64,000 bases of DNA from an uncultured Ruminococcus sp. (GCA_900543145.1 UQPZ01000004.1:155510-219509), one strand, 5' to 3'; positions 35,635-44,759 are shown, counted from the stretch's first letter. The notes: generated from the letters alone by a model not told the origin. A program made the numbers and translations.

Positions 35635-36219
35635 ATGGGTGTAATTGCCGGTGGAGATAAAAGCTTTTCTTTAAAAGATGCAGAAGCCTTTTTTAAGAGA
35701 TTTGATGGGTTTGGATTTCATATGAGTCGTGAAGAGCCTGACAACTACAGCCGTTTTAAACAAATGAATATCGGAGAAGCTGCTTTTGAGAAGTGGCGGC
35801 AGGATATTATCGGCGGATATTTTGAAAAGCTGGAGGGCAATGACGATGACCGGCTTTGGTCATATCACGACAGGATAATTGCCGTTGCGCTCTGTACAGG
35901 CACTTGTTTTGAAGAGAATGCGGTAAGACTTCTGAGGGATATGAAAAAGCTTGAAGTCAGTCTTTCAAAGCAGCAGAAAATTTTAATGATAGAAAATATG
36001 GCAGGCAGAAACGCCTTGCACTCTGATTCAGGTGTGCGGTTTATCTGTGAAAGAACGAAACAGCGTGAACAAATGATTTCGGTTATGCAGTCGTTTATGA
36101 ATTTCGATTGCAGCGATAGAGATAATCTTAAGCAGGGCGGCTGGAACAGGATTCAGGATAGGTTTTTGGCAGCTGTCAGGTCATACGGCGACGCTGTGAA
36201 GGCTTACAAATCGTGTTGA
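35635..36219 (+). CDS. Unknown protein in the polyamine cluster
   Basis: 194 residues from ATG 35635, 7 bases after a perfect AGGAGG. Mostly helical, with MGVIAGGDKSFSLKDAEAFF, a DDRLWSYHDRIIAVALCTGT segment and VGVRF-like SGVRFICERTKQREQM. No signal peptide or membrane helix, and no family recognised. Its spacing (65 bases after speB) allows co-transcription. The last codons run into a second, start-less reading frame (36200-36349). Confidence 0.6.
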   Translation: MGVIAGGDKSFSLKDAEAFFKRFDGFGFHMSREEPDNYSRFKQMNIGEAAFEKWRQDIIGGYFEKLEGNDDDRLWSYHDRIIAVALCTGTCFEENAVRLLRDMKKLEVSLSKQQKILMIENMAGRNALHSDSGVRFICERTKQREQMISVMQSFMNFDCSDRDNLKQGGWNRIQDRFLAAVRSYGDAVKAYKSC

Positions 36220-36349
36220 TACGGGTGATTGGATCGTTACCTTCAGGAATATGTGCGGCGAATGCGTCGTAGAAAATTTCTTTATAAACAGAGATGACTT
36301 GAAAAAGCGTGATTTCAGCAAGGTTTTATATAACTGGAACTGCTGCTGA
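36200..36349 (+). pseudogene. Start-less coding remnant
   Basis: A 49-codon open frame overlapping the end of the previous gene in another frame: VDTGDWIVTFRNMCGECVVE, then FFINRDDLKKRDFSKVLYNW and stop. The composition is protein-like but there is no start codon with a ribosome site. It may be the tail of a lost gene, or a frameshifted C-terminus of the preceding protein. Confidence 0.3.
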
Positions 36350-36395
36350 AAAAGAATACAAATTTTGATTTTATATATGAGAGGACTGATTTAAT

Positions 36396-37598
36396 ATGTC
36401 AAGAGCATTAATTATTGGCGCAGGCGGAGTTGCAGGAGTTGTAATTCACAAGTGCTGTCAGAACAGCGAGGTTTTTACAGACATCTGCATTGCTAGCCGT
36501 ACAAAGGCTAAGTGCGACAAATTTAAGGAGGAGCTTCAGGATAAGACCTCAACCAATATAACCACAGCGCAGGTTGACGCTGATAATGTTCCTGAGCTGG
36601 TCGCTCTGATCAAGGAATATAAACCCGACATCGTTATTAATGTTGCACTGCCTTATCAGGATCTGCACATTATGGACGCTTGTCTGGAGTGCAAGGTCGA
36701 CTATCTTGATACAGCGAACTACGAACCTGAGGATACTGCAAAGTTTGAATACAAATGGCAGTGGGCTTATAAGGAACGCTTTGAAAAGGCGGGCATTACC
36801 GCCGTTCTTGGCTGCGGCTTTGATCCGGGAGTTACGGGAGTCTTCTCAGCTTATGCTCAGAAACATTACTTTGACGAAATAAATTATATTGATATTCTTG
36901 ACTGTAACGGTGGAGATCATGGATATCCTTTTGCAACAAATTTCAATCCCGAAATAAATATAAGAGAGGTTTCTGCAAAGGGAAGTTACATTGAGAACGG
37001 CAAATGGATTGAAACGCAGCCTATGGAAATAAAAAGAGTATATAATTTCGATCAGGTGGGTGAAAAGGACATGTATCTGCTTCACCACGAAGAGCTTGAA
37101 TCTCTTGCTCTAAATATAAAGGGAATAAAAAGAATCAGATTTTTTATGACCTTCGGACAGAGCTACCTTACACATTTGAAATGTCTTGAAAATGTTGGAA
37201 TGACTTCAATAGAGCCTATCATGTATGAAGGCAGAGAGATTGTACCGCTTCAGTTTTTAAAGGCGGTCCTGCCGGATCCGGCTTCACTTGGTCCGAGAAC
37301 TGTCGGAAAAACAAATATAGGCTGTATTTATCAGGGAAAAAAGGACGGCAAGCCTGTTAATTACTATGTTTACAATGTCTGCAATCATCAGGAATGCTAT
37401 AAGGAGGTCGGATCACAGGCTGTTTCATACACAACCGGGGTTCCTGCTATGATCGGTGCAATGATGGTGCTTACAGGCAAATGGAAAAAAGCTGGAGTTT
37501 ACAATGTTGAAGAATTTGATCCGGATCCTTTTATGGAGGCTTTGAATAAATGGGGACTTCCTTGGAAAGAAAACTTTGATCCGGTTTTGGTAGACTGA
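36396..37598 (+). CDS. Carboxynorspermidine/carboxyspermidine dehydrogenase
   Basis: 400 residues of the saccharopine dehydrogenase fold: Rossmann start ALIIGAGGVAGVVIHKC, IVINVALPYQDLHIMDACLE, LGCGFDPGVTGVFSAYA and the FATNFNPEINIREVSAKGSY substrate part. This subgroup (CASDH/CANSDH) reduces the Schiff base of putrescine or diaminopropane with aspartate semialdehyde to carboxyspermidine or carboxynorspermidine. With nspC downstream it forms the alternative spermidine route. Confidence 0.93.
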   Translation: MSRALIIGAGGVAGVVIHKCCQNSEVFTDICIASRTKAKCDKFKEELQDKTSTNITTAQVDADNVPELVALIKEYKPDIVINVALPYQDLHIMDACLECKVDYLDTANYEPEDTAKFEYKWQWAYKERFEKAGITAVLGCGFDPGVTGVFSAYAQKHYFDEINYIDILDCNGGDHGYPFATNFNPEINIREVSAKGSYIENGKWIETQPMEIKRVYNFDQVGEKDMYLLHHEELESLALNIKGIKRIRFFMTFGQSYLTHLKCLENVGMTSIEPIMYEGREIVPLQFLKAVLPDPASLGPRTVGKTNIGCIYQGKKDGKPVNYYVYNVCNHQECYKEVGSQAVSYTTGVPAMIGAMMVLTGKWKKAGVYNVEEFDPDPFMEALNKWGLPWKENFDPVLVD

Positions 37599-37721
37599 TT
37601 TGTGTTAATTAATGCCCCCTGTCTTTCAATATAAAAGAATGACCGCTGTTTAACGGACATCGGTACATTGCATAAGGCGGGAGGCATTGAATTGCTTATG
37701 CATATTAATTAGGGGGTTATT

Positions 37722-37955
37722 ATGAAAATTGAAGAAGCGTTATCACGTTTTATCGGACAGGAATGTCTTATTTATGTTTGCTGCAATACGGCGACCGGAT
37801 CGGTTATCGAATGTACCGTTACGGAAATAGGCGACGGTTGGCTTCGGGCGGAGCAAGAGGATAAGACGGAAAGCATTGTAAATATAAACAATATAGTCAG
37901 GATCCGTGAATATCCCCGAAATAAGAACGGAAAAAAGAAAATCGTTTTTGACTAG
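37722..37955 (+). CDS. Small protein of unknown function (DUF6897-like)
   Basis: 77 residues, beta-rich, Sm/SH3-like pattern: ALSRFIGQECLIYVCCNTAT, VTEIGDGWLRAEQEDKTESI, VNINNIVRIREYP. GGGGG before ATG. It lies between the carboxyspermidine dehydrogenase and decarboxylase genes; such small proteins are common in Clostridia and have no known role. Confidence 0.65.
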   Translation: MKIEEALSRFIGQECLIYVCCNTATGSVIECTVTEIGDGWLRAEQEDKTESIVNINNIVRIREYPRNKNGKKKIVFD

Positions 37956-37969
37956 AAAGGACATTTAAA

Positions 37970-38230
37970 ATGCTTATTTTACTTGACGATATAAAGTTTA
38001 ATGATAAAAATGATTTTTTCCTTTACATAAATCATTTCTTTAAGGATAAGGAAATTTTAAATGAGGACGCATTATACGATCATCTTGCTGAAACGAGTGA
38101 ACATCTGGAGTTTATTATAAGCGATTTTGACGAGGTAAAAGAAGAAGGCAGGACCTTTGCAAATAAAATTATGAAAATACTGCTTGACGCAAGAAACCGT
38201 AACAGGAATATAAAATTAACGATAATGTAG
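37970..38230 (+). CDS. Small barstar-like protein
   Basis: 86 residues: MLILLDDIKFNDKNDFFLYI, ILNEDALYDHLAETSEHLEF, EEGRTFANKIMKILLDARNR and the final IKLTIM strand give a beta-alpha-alpha-beta-alpha-beta order like barstar RNase inhibitors. AAAGGAC precedes ATG. There is no barnase-like gene near it. It is 8 bases before nspC, so certainly in the same operon. Inhibitor activity is only inferred from the fold pattern. Confidence 0.55.
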   Translation: MLILLDDIKFNDKNDFFLYINHFFKDKEILNEDALYDHLAETSEHLEFIISDFDEVKEEGRTFANKIMKILLDARNRNRNIKLTIM

Positions 38231-38238
38231 AGGTAGAA

Positions 38239-39369
38239 ATGTTTGATTTGAATAATGTAAAAACCCCCTGTTATATTGTGGATGAAGCCGAACTTATGAG
38301 AAATCTTGAAATACTAAGAAATACTGCCAAAATATCGGGCTGTAAAATACTGCTGGCTCAAAAGGCTTTTTCTATGTATTCGGTATATCCGCTTATTTCG
38401 AGGTATCTTGACGGAACTGCTGCAAGCGGACTTTTTGAAGCAAAACTGGGAAGAGAGCACTTCGGAAAAGAGGTCCATGTTTTTTCTCCGGCATATACAG
38501 AAGATGAAATGGATTCGCTGGTAAAGATCGCCGATCATATAGTTTTCAACAGCTTTCGTCAGTGGGATAAGTATAAGGATAAGGTCAAGAGCTGCGGAAG
38601 AAATATTTCCTGCGGAATAAGGGTCAATCCTGAGTACTCGGAAATAGATACGGAAATATACGACCCGTGTGCGCCTAACTCTAGATTGGGTGTAACGGCA
38701 GATCAGTTTGACGAATCAAAGCTGGGCGGAATAGACGGACTTCATTTTCATACTTTGTGCGAGCAGGACTCTGATACTCTTAAACGAACGCTGACGTATT
38801 TTGAGAAAAGCTTCGGCAAATACCTTTATAATATGAAATGGGTGAATTTCGGCGGGGGTCATCATATTACACGCAAGGATTATGATATTACAACTCTTGT
38901 TGAATGTATAAGCTATATCAGTAAAAAATATGACGTTCAGGTCTATCTGGAGCCTGGGGAAGCAGTAGCTTTAAATGCAGGCTACCTTGCGTCTCAGGTG
39001 CTTGATGTAGGGGTCAACGGTATGAATTACGCTATTTTGGATACATCTGCCGCCTGTCATATGCCTGACGTGCTTGAAATGCCGTATCGTCCTTTCATTA
39101 TGGGTTCAGGAATGCCCGGTGAGAAAAAGCATACCTATCGTTTCGGAGGACCTACCTGCCTTGCCGGAGATATAATAGGCGATTATTCCTTTGATTCTCC
39201 GCTTAAAGAAGGAGACAGGCTTGTGTTCTGCGATATGGCTATATATTCAATGGTAAAGAACAATACTTTCAATGGTATGCCGCTTCCGTCTATTTATCTG
39301 AATACTGCCGACGGAGAACTCAGGCTTATAAAAAGCTTCGGATATGAGGATTTTAAATCACGGCTTTAA
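38239..39369 (+). CDS. nspC: Carboxynorspermidine decarboxylase
   Basis: 376 residues of the alanine-racemase-fold decarboxylases. KTPCYIVDEAELMRNLEIL start, PLP lysine in LLAQKAFSMYSVYPLI, GLHFHTLCEQD, WVNFGGGHHITRKDYD and VYLEPGEAVALNAGYL. It removes the carboxyl group from carboxy(nor)spermidine to give spermidine or norspermidine. Ends the polyamine cluster. Confidence 0.95.
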   Translation: MFDLNNVKTPCYIVDEAELMRNLEILRNTAKISGCKILLAQKAFSMYSVYPLISRYLDGTAASGLFEAKLGREHFGKEVHVFSPAYTEDEMDSLVKIADHIVFNSFRQWDKYKDKVKSCGRNISCGIRVNPEYSEIDTEIYDPCAPNSRLGVTADQFDESKLGGIDGLHFHTLCEQDSDTLKRTLTYFEKSFGKYLYNMKWVNFGGGHHITRKDYDITTLVECISYISKKYDVQVYLEPGEAVALNAGYLASQVLDVGVNGMNYAILDTSAACHMPDVLEMPYRPFIMGSGMPGEKKHTYRFGGPTCLAGDIIGDYSFDSPLKEGDRLVFCDMAIYSMVKNNTFNGMPLPSIYLNTADGELRLIKSFGYEDFKSRL

Positions 39370-39378
39370 GTTAAATAA

Positions 39379-39415
39379 AAAGCGCCTATACGGACAGATA
39401 TCCGTAAGGCGCTTT
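39379..39415. terminator. Bidirectional terminator between nspC and the HAD gene
   Basis: Nested stem: AAAGCGCC pairs with GGCGCTTT and inner TACGGA with TCCGTA, with A- and T-runs on both sides, between convergent genes. Confidence 0.8.
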
Positions 39416-39425
39416 TGCTATATGA

Positions 39426-40208
39426 TTATTTTATCAGCCTGCTGATCTCTTTTGTTACGGAAAATTCGTTATTTGTACCCGTGGAAAAGTTCGCAGTCTT
39501 TTTTACCATAGGGTGAGCGTTTTCCATTGCAAAGCTGTAGTATGCGTGTTCAAGCATTTCAATATCGTTGAGATAGTCGCCGAATGCCATTGTTTCTTCA
39601 TATGAAGCACCAAGCTTATTCTGTAGTATCTGAATACCTCTGCCCTTATTTATTCCGGGATTCATTATATCTACCCAGTAATATCCGGAAAGTGATACTG
39701 TAAGATTGCTACCGAAGCGGCTGTTAAGAACAGGCAGACCGTTTGTTTCAATACCGTCCTTTCCGTAAATTGCTATCTTGAATATATTGTCCCGGCAATC
39801 GTAAAGCTTTTCCATGTATACGGTATTATTATAATACCTGGCAACCTCCTGCTCGTATTCAACGCTTTTAGAACTGTAGTAGGTTCCGTTCTCGCCGCAT
39901 AGCAGAGGGCATAGTCCGTTTTCATAGCAGGTCTTCAGAATTTCATGTACCGCTTTCTGAGGAATTACTGAACGGCTGATGATCTCTCCTTTATCAACGA
40001 TATATGAGCCGTTGTCGCAGATGAAAGAAATTTTTTCGGCAATAAAGCTGAACTGATCGATAAGTGCGGAATAGCTGCGTCCGCTGGAAACAGCAAATGA
40101 AATTCCTTTTTTGTCAAGTATATCAATAATGTCTGTAAAGTCAGGCGGAAGCTGTTTTTCGTCGTTTACCAATGTTCCGTCAATATCGGTCGCTATCAGC
40201 TTTATCAT
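39426..40208 (-). CDS. Cof-type HAD phosphatase
   Basis: 260 residues from the ATG at 40208 (AAAGGA about 10 bases upstream); the open frame extends further upstream through AT-rich sequence that is not coding. HAD motifs: IATDIDGTLVND, AVSSGRSYSALI, lysine in MNPGINKGRGIQIL, AFGDYLNDIEMLEHA. C2B cap of the Cof/YidA group, which dephosphorylates sugar or cofactor phosphates. Confidence 0.9.
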   Translation of the reverse strand: MIKLIATDIDGTLVNDEKQLPPDFTDIIDILDKKGISFAVSSGRSYSALIDQFSFIAEKISFICDNGSYIVDKGEIISRSVIPQKAVHEILKTCYENGLCPLLCGENGTYYSSKSVEYEQEVARYYNNTVYMEKLYDCRDNIFKIAIYGKDGIETNGLPVLNSRFGSNLTVSLSGYYWVDIMNPGINKGRGIQILQNKLGASYEETMAFGDYLNDIEMLEHAYYSFAMENAHPMVKKTANFSTGTNNEFSVTKEISRLIK

Positions 40209-40745
40209 AAATATCAATTCCTTTCGGCATAGGAGATCAGTCAGCTGTAAACTATAGTAATTATATAATATTTGAAGTGAAAAATCAAATGTGAAATATA
40301 TCCATATCAAAATGTACTGAAGCTGAATTAAAGTATTAGTTGCTGCAATGCATAAATATTTGAGTATATAGTTGAAAAAATCTATTAAGATCAACGTTTG
40401 ATATGATAAATAATAGTGTTTTTTTACAAATTACACAGTGAAAAACTTTCAAATTTCAATGTTTTGCCTAAGAAATGCAAATTTCTAATTATTTACAAAA
40501 ATTTTGATTTATGATGGATTGTGAAAAACGGCTGAAAGTTTATCTGTTTGTGTTGACATTGCAGTAAAATAAAAGTAAAATAGATATGGTGAAAAAATTA
40601 TTCAGAACGGTTTGGTGCGGCTAAACGTTTTGTATTTTGCTATACTTGACTTTTTTCAAAAAAAGAATTACAATAATGTTTATGGTCAATCAGATTATGC
40701 GGGGCATAGATCAAAAAGCGCCGCCGTATAGAAAAGGAGAATAAA
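40209..40745 (+). promoter_or_regulatory. AT-rich intergenic region with two promoters for the LtaS-like gene
   Basis: 537 bases without a gene. Two sigma-A-like promoters point right: TTGACA 40553-40558 / TAAAAT 40576-40581 and TTGACT 40646-40651 / TACAAT 40669-40674, each with a 17-base spacer. No riboswitch recognised. Confidence 0.55.
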
Positions 40746-43007
40746 ATGGGAAAAATATTGAAATCAGCGCCAGGCCATATAAAGGCTTATGTTTGCAACA
40801 ATGTGCTGTTTCTGACCTTTGTTTTGTCATCGCTTATCAATTCGTTTTTATTGAGAGCGTTTACCGTAAAGTTCAGCTATAATCAGGTAAAGCCGCTTCT
40901 TGCGGATATTGCTGCAGTGCTTTTTATCGGTTTGTTTGCATATTGCTTCAAACCAAAACGCAGGTTTGTATATTATATGATCTGGACGTGCGTTTTTGCT
41001 TTGCTTTCTGCGGGAAATTCGATTTATTATACAAACTATAAATCTTTTATTTCCGTTTCGCTTATTTCCACAGCTTCTCAGCTGGGAGGGGTAATAGACG
41101 CAGTTACCGAAAATATAATGGAGCCTAAGGATCTTATATTCCTCTGGTCAATATTATTTATGATCGCTGAGTATGTTTTTATCCGCAGGAAGAATCCTGA
41201 TTATTTTATAAGGCTTCAGGAAAAAAAGCTGGGCAAAAAGTACGCTTTGGGAACCTTGGCGGTTTCTGTAAGCGTAGCAGGGATCTTTGCAACTACGCTT
41301 ACCGGTACGGATGTATCCCGTCTTGCAAAGCAATGGAACAGGGAATATGTTCTCGGAACCTTCGGACTGTATACATATCAGATCAGCGATACTGTTTCCT
41401 GTATACACGCAAAAGTCAATATGATGCTTGGTTTCGATGAAAGCGAGCAGGCGTTTAAGGAATTTTACAACGATAAGGATGAAGTCGATAAGGTAAGCAA
41501 CGATAATGAATATTCAAATATCTTCAAGGGTAAAAATGTTCTGACTATACATGCCGAAAGTATTCAGCAGTTTGCTCTTGATACCTACATGAACGGAGAG
41601 GAGCTTACTCCTAATCTGAACAAGCTTGCCAGGGAGGGTCTGTATTTCTCTAATTTTTATGCTCAGGAAAGCGTCGGAACTAGTTCGGACAGTGAGTTTA
41701 CTTTTTCAACCTCGCTTATGCCTGCGTCAAGCGGAACTGTAGCTATAAACTATTGGGACAGGGATTATACCTCTATTCAGAGTATGCTTAGAGATATGGG
41801 CTATTATACGTTCAGTATGCACGGTAATAACGGGTCTTATTGGAACAGAATGAACCTGCATAATTCTCTTGGCTATCAGAAGTTTTTTAATTATACTACC
41901 GATTTTAATATTGATGAAACTATAGGTCTTGGTCTTTCCGATAAATCGTTTTTCAATCAGGCAGTTCCTAAGATCAAAGATATTGCGGATCAGAACAAGA
42001 ACTTTTACGGAACTCTTATAATGCTTACCAATCATACTCCTTTTACGGATATAGAGAGGGTAAGCGATTTCGATGTGGATTTCAAGTATAAAAAATACAA
42101 TGAGGAAACCGGTCTTTATGAGGAGATATCCGCTCCTTTCCTCGAAGGAACTAAGCTTGGCAGCTATTTCAAGTCGGTTCATTACGCCGATGAAGCTATC
42201 GGTCAGCTGATGGAGGAGCTTGATGAGCAGGGTTTGCTTGATAATACTGTTATTGTGATCTACGGCGACCACGACGCTAAGGTTAAGGAAGAGGAATATG
42301 AGTATTACTATAACTATAATCCTTTTACCCAGGAAGTTCTGAGCGACGATGATGACGGATATATTCCGGTAGATGATTTCTATTACAATATAAACAGAAA
42401 AGTTCCGTTTATAATCTGGTCTAAGGACGGAGGCTATGAGCCTAAAGAGATCACTCAGGTAATGGGTATGTACGACGTTCAGCCTACTTTGGGAAATATG
42501 CTGGGCTTTGAGAATAAGTATGCGCTTGGACATGATATATTCTCTATTGGAGATGATGAAGAAAATATCGTTATTTTCCCAAATGGAAATTTTCTTACCG
42601 ATACTATTTATTATAACAGTCAGAAGGAAAAGTATTTTGATATAACCGGTTATGAAAATGTTGCAAAATATGCTTCCTGCAATCAGGTCTATAAGGATAC
42701 TCCGAACCCTATCTATTCTGAGGAAGTGCACGGTATATATAAAACCGCAAAGGACGAGGTTTACGGACGTGAAGCAGCGGATCTGAGAATTAATGACGGA
42801 GTGGTAGATGAAAATTATATAAGCGAGCTTTCCAGTTACTCAGAGGAAAGAATAAATATTTCAAACGCTATAATCTATTATGATATGATAAATAAAACCG
42901 ACCAGGGCTTCGGTGACGGAATGAACTCGACTGATGTGGGCAAGGATAAATTCTCGATTTTCTCTCCGCCTTCAGCAGACGAGCGCGACAGATTGTTTGC
43001 AGCCTGA
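40746..43007 (+). CDS. LtaS-like sulfatase-family membrane transferase
   Basis: 753 residues. Five membrane helices (within residues 15-190) are followed by an extracellular alkaline-phosphatase/sulfatase domain: NVLTIHAESIQQFAL (metal Glu), the catalytic Thr in SVGTSSDSEFTFSTSLMP, SMHGNNGSYWNR and VIVIYGDHDAKVKEE. This is the layout of lipoteichoic acid synthase, which builds glycerol-phosphate polymers from phosphatidylglycerol. An acidic Tyr-rich insert follows the DHD motif, and a ~120-residue C-terminal tail exceeds the usual LtaS length. Polymer type uncertain. Confidence 0.9.
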   Translation: MGKILKSAPGHIKAYVCNNVLFLTFVLSSLINSFLLRAFTVKFSYNQVKPLLADIAAVLFIGLFAYCFKPKRRFVYYMIWTCVFALLSAGNSIYYTNYKSFISVSLISTASQLGGVIDAVTENIMEPKDLIFLWSILFMIAEYVFIRRKNPDYFIRLQEKKLGKKYALGTLAVSVSVAGIFATTLTGTDVSRLAKQWNREYVLGTFGLYTYQISDTVSCIHAKVNMMLGFDESEQAFKEFYNDKDEVDKVSNDNEYSNIFKGKNVLTIHAESIQQFALDTYMNGEELTPNLNKLAREGLYFSNFYAQESVGTSSDSEFTFSTSLMPASSGTVAINYWDRDYTSIQSMLRDMGYYTFSMHGNNGSYWNRMNLHNSLGYQKFFNYTTDFNIDETIGLGLSDKSFFNQAVPKIKDIADQNKNFYGTLIMLTNHTPFTDIERVSDFDVDFKYKKYNEETGLYEEISAPFLEGTKLGSYFKSVHYADEAIGQLMEELDEQGLLDNTVIVIYGDHDAKVKEEEYEYYYNYNPFTQEVLSDDDDGYIPVDDFYYNINRKVPFIIWSKDGGYEPKEITQVMGMYDVQPTLGNMLGFENKYALGHDIFSIGDDEENIVIFPNGNFLTDTIYYNSQKEKYFDITGYENVAKYASCNQVYKDTPNPIYSEEVHGIYKTAKDEVYGREAADLRINDGVVDENYISELSSYSEERINISNAIIYYDMINKTDQGFGDGMNSTDVGKDKFSIFSPPSADERDRLFAA

Positions 43008-43032
43008 TCACCTATATAAGATAATTATCATT

Positions 43033-43066
43033 AACGTCCGTATACTTTGATCGGTATACGGACGTT
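43033..43066 (+). terminator. Terminator of the LtaS-like gene
   Basis: A perfect 13-bp stem (43033-43045 with 43054-43066) followed by a T-rich stretch. Confidence 0.9.
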
Positions 43067-43096
43067 TGTTTTTAGTCAGTTTAATTTTTCAGCCTA

Positions 43097-43204
43097 TCAG
43101 TTTCCTCCCGGTCCGTCGCGTCTGTCCCTTTTGTCAGGTTTTGATTTCTGGTGAGTTGTTACCCATTGGTTGTTGCCGGCAGATTTCTTGTTTTTATCAG
43201 ACAT
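43097..43204 (-). CDS. Small basic protein, 35 residues
   Basis: MSDKNKKSAGNNQWVTTHQK, followed by a very polar Lys/Arg/Asp stretch ending RRDGPGGN. Its start overlaps the stop of an 18-codon upstream ORF, so translation may be coupled. Low complexity, no membrane part. I believe similar tiny proteins occur in related Clostridia, but this is not verified here. Confidence 0.4.
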   Translation of the reverse strand: MSDKNKKSAGNNQWVTTHQKSKPDKRDRRDGPGGN

Positions 43205-43253
43205 ATTTTTTGCCCATGCGCGGAATATTATATACTGCTGAAGGTTCGTGCAT
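43197..43253 (-). CDS. 18-codon leader-like ORF
   Basis: MHEPSAVYNIPRMGKKYV with an optimal AAAGGAGG 8 bases before its ATG. The stop overlaps the start of the 35-residue ORF (ATGTCTGA). The ribosome site is far better than that of the following ORF, so this may be a leader peptide or the real start of a frameshifted small gene. Confidence 0.35.
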   Translation of the reverse strand: MHEPSAVYNIPRMGKKYV

Positions 43254-43336
43254 GGACTTGCCTCCTTTCCGAATTTAGTTTTTGCCGAATAATAAGGAAG
43301 TATTCTTAAAAGGCGTTTTAATATTTATATAAAAAC

Positions 43337-43379
43337 AAACCGGACTAAATGAGGCAAATTGCCGCAACAAGTCCGGTTT
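43337..43379 (-). terminator. Terminator of the NlpC/P60 gene
   Basis: AAACCGGACT (43337-43346) and AGTCCGGTTT (43370-43379) with an inner GGCAA/TTGCC stem. On the minus strand it is followed by GTTTTTATAT. Confidence 0.75.
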
Positions 43380-43406
43380 TAGAATTTTTAGTTATAAAAC
43401 TAAAAT

Positions 43407-44438
43407 TTATATCAGTCTTCTGACAGTATTAACTCTGTAATATTTGAGATAGGATATAGGCTGTATCTTTATTCCATCCCTTGAATTCATAGCGTGGACC
43501 ATTTTATCTCCGCCTATATACATTGCCACATGACTGTAATTGTTAAGAACAAGAATATCACCCGGTTTCATGTTCTTTACGCTGACGGATTTTCCCTTTG
43601 AAGCCTGAGTTCTTACGCTGTGGGATATCTTTACTCCGATTTTTGAGTATGCCTGCATAGTCAGTCCGGAGCAGTCGGTAGCCTTAAACGAAGAACCTCC
43701 CCAGACATATCTTCCTCCGTTCATGCTTGCGGCATAATCGCTTACTATTCTGCGTTTGGCTTCGCTTTCGGATATTCGGTATACGTTTTTCCCTCCGTCA
43801 AGCTTTGCATATTTGCCTTTATATTTTCCCTCTGTTATTTTTATGTATGTTCCGCTGTATGTTTTTTGAGGCAGATATGAAATCAGCGTTCCCTTGGCGT
43901 TGGAAAGCCGGCTTACTGCTGATTGACGTGAGTCTGTTTTCGATGACTTGACCATTTTCTTGTTTTTTGCGGTGTACAGCTGAGTTCCTTTGTTTATGCA
44001 AAAATAAGTTTTCGACTTTGTTTTTGCTTTTATTGTAGATGAATAAGCTGATTCCTTTCCGTTATTTACCGCCTTGACCTTTATGCTGTAGTTAGTTGAG
44101 GGTTTAAAGTATTTTCCGTTATGATAAAGATTTATCGTATTCTTGTTCGACTTGACTTTTGACAGATTTACTTTGACAGACAGATGACCGCTTACATATA
44201 CATTAAATACTGTTCCCGATTTGTATGAAGAAGCATTGTCGATAAGAATTTCAATTTTGTCTCCATAAGTAGTTTTAACAGAAATTTTCGGTTTAGATAA
44301 AGAAGCATCCGCAGCGGAGGCGGATATAACAGTTATTTCTGAAATTCCGGTGCTTTGTACAGGAAAAACAGCTCCCGTTATCACCATTGACGTTATAAGT
44401 GCAGTAACTGCGATTTTTTTGAATATAATAATTATCAC
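43407..44438 (-). CDS. Secreted NlpC/P60 cell-wall hydrolase with SH3-like domain
   Basis: 343 residues if it starts at GTG 44438 (GAAAGG directly upstream); ATG 44504 is in frame but has no ribosome site. A signal peptide (IAVTALITSMVITGAVFPVQ) is followed by a fibronectin/Ig-like part (about 40-140), an SH3-like part (about 150-215) and NlpC/P60. The catalytic triad is visible: Cys in ATDCSGLTMQAYSK, His in SHVAMYIGGDKMVH and a third polar residue after it. It should cut peptide cross-links of peptidoglycan outside the cell. Confidence 0.9.
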   Translation of the reverse strand: MIIIIFKKIAVTALITSMVITGAVFPVQSTGISEITVISASAADASLSKPKISVKTTYGDKIEILIDNASSYKSGTVFNVYVSGHLSVKVNLSKVKSNKNTINLYHNGKYFKPSTNYSIKVKAVNNGKESAYSSTIKAKTKSKTYFCINKGTQLYTAKNKKMVKSSKTDSRQSAVSRLSNAKGTLISYLPQKTYSGTYIKITEGKYKGKYAKLDGGKNVYRISESEAKRRIVSDYAASMNGGRYVWGGSSFKATDCSGLTMQAYSKIGVKISHSVRTQASKGKSVSVKNMKPGDILVLNNYSHVAMYIGGDKMVHAMNSRDGIKIQPISYLKYYRVNTVRRLI

Positions 44439-44504
44439 CCTTTCAAGTTCTGCGCTGTTTGTGTTTAAATTACAGCGTAATAAATCAGCCGTTATCATCT
44501 GCAT

Positions 44505-44759
44505 ATATAATTATATCAGATTTTCGGCCTATTTACTACTTTTCTGAAATAATTTCGTATCCTTGCTGTAACCTATGTAACCAATTTGTAATTAATTTAG
44601 TTGCATTGCACAAACAAAATTACATAAAAAGTAAATAATGCTGTTTATTTCATGCGTCTGCTGCTTTATTTTAAGCTTGTTTAGGTATAGTGTGTATGAT
44701 TGCACAAAAACCTGCTGATAATAAAAATAAAATTTAGTAAAAAAATATTTTAAAACCCC
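44505..44759. other. Intergenic region between P60 hydrolase and hrcA
   Basis: About 255 AT-rich bases between divergent genes. No gene, hairpin of note or riboswitch was seen. Confidence 0.3.

Noticed and set aside
40209..40394. N-terminal extension of the HAD phosphatase
   Set aside because: The frame is open for 62 more codons but is AT-rich, and the family start (IKLIATDIDGT) and the ribosome site fix ATG 40208.
41727..42731. 334-codon minus-strand ORF
   Set aside because: Antisense to the catalytic domain of the LtaS-like protein, which has all its motifs. Shadow frame.
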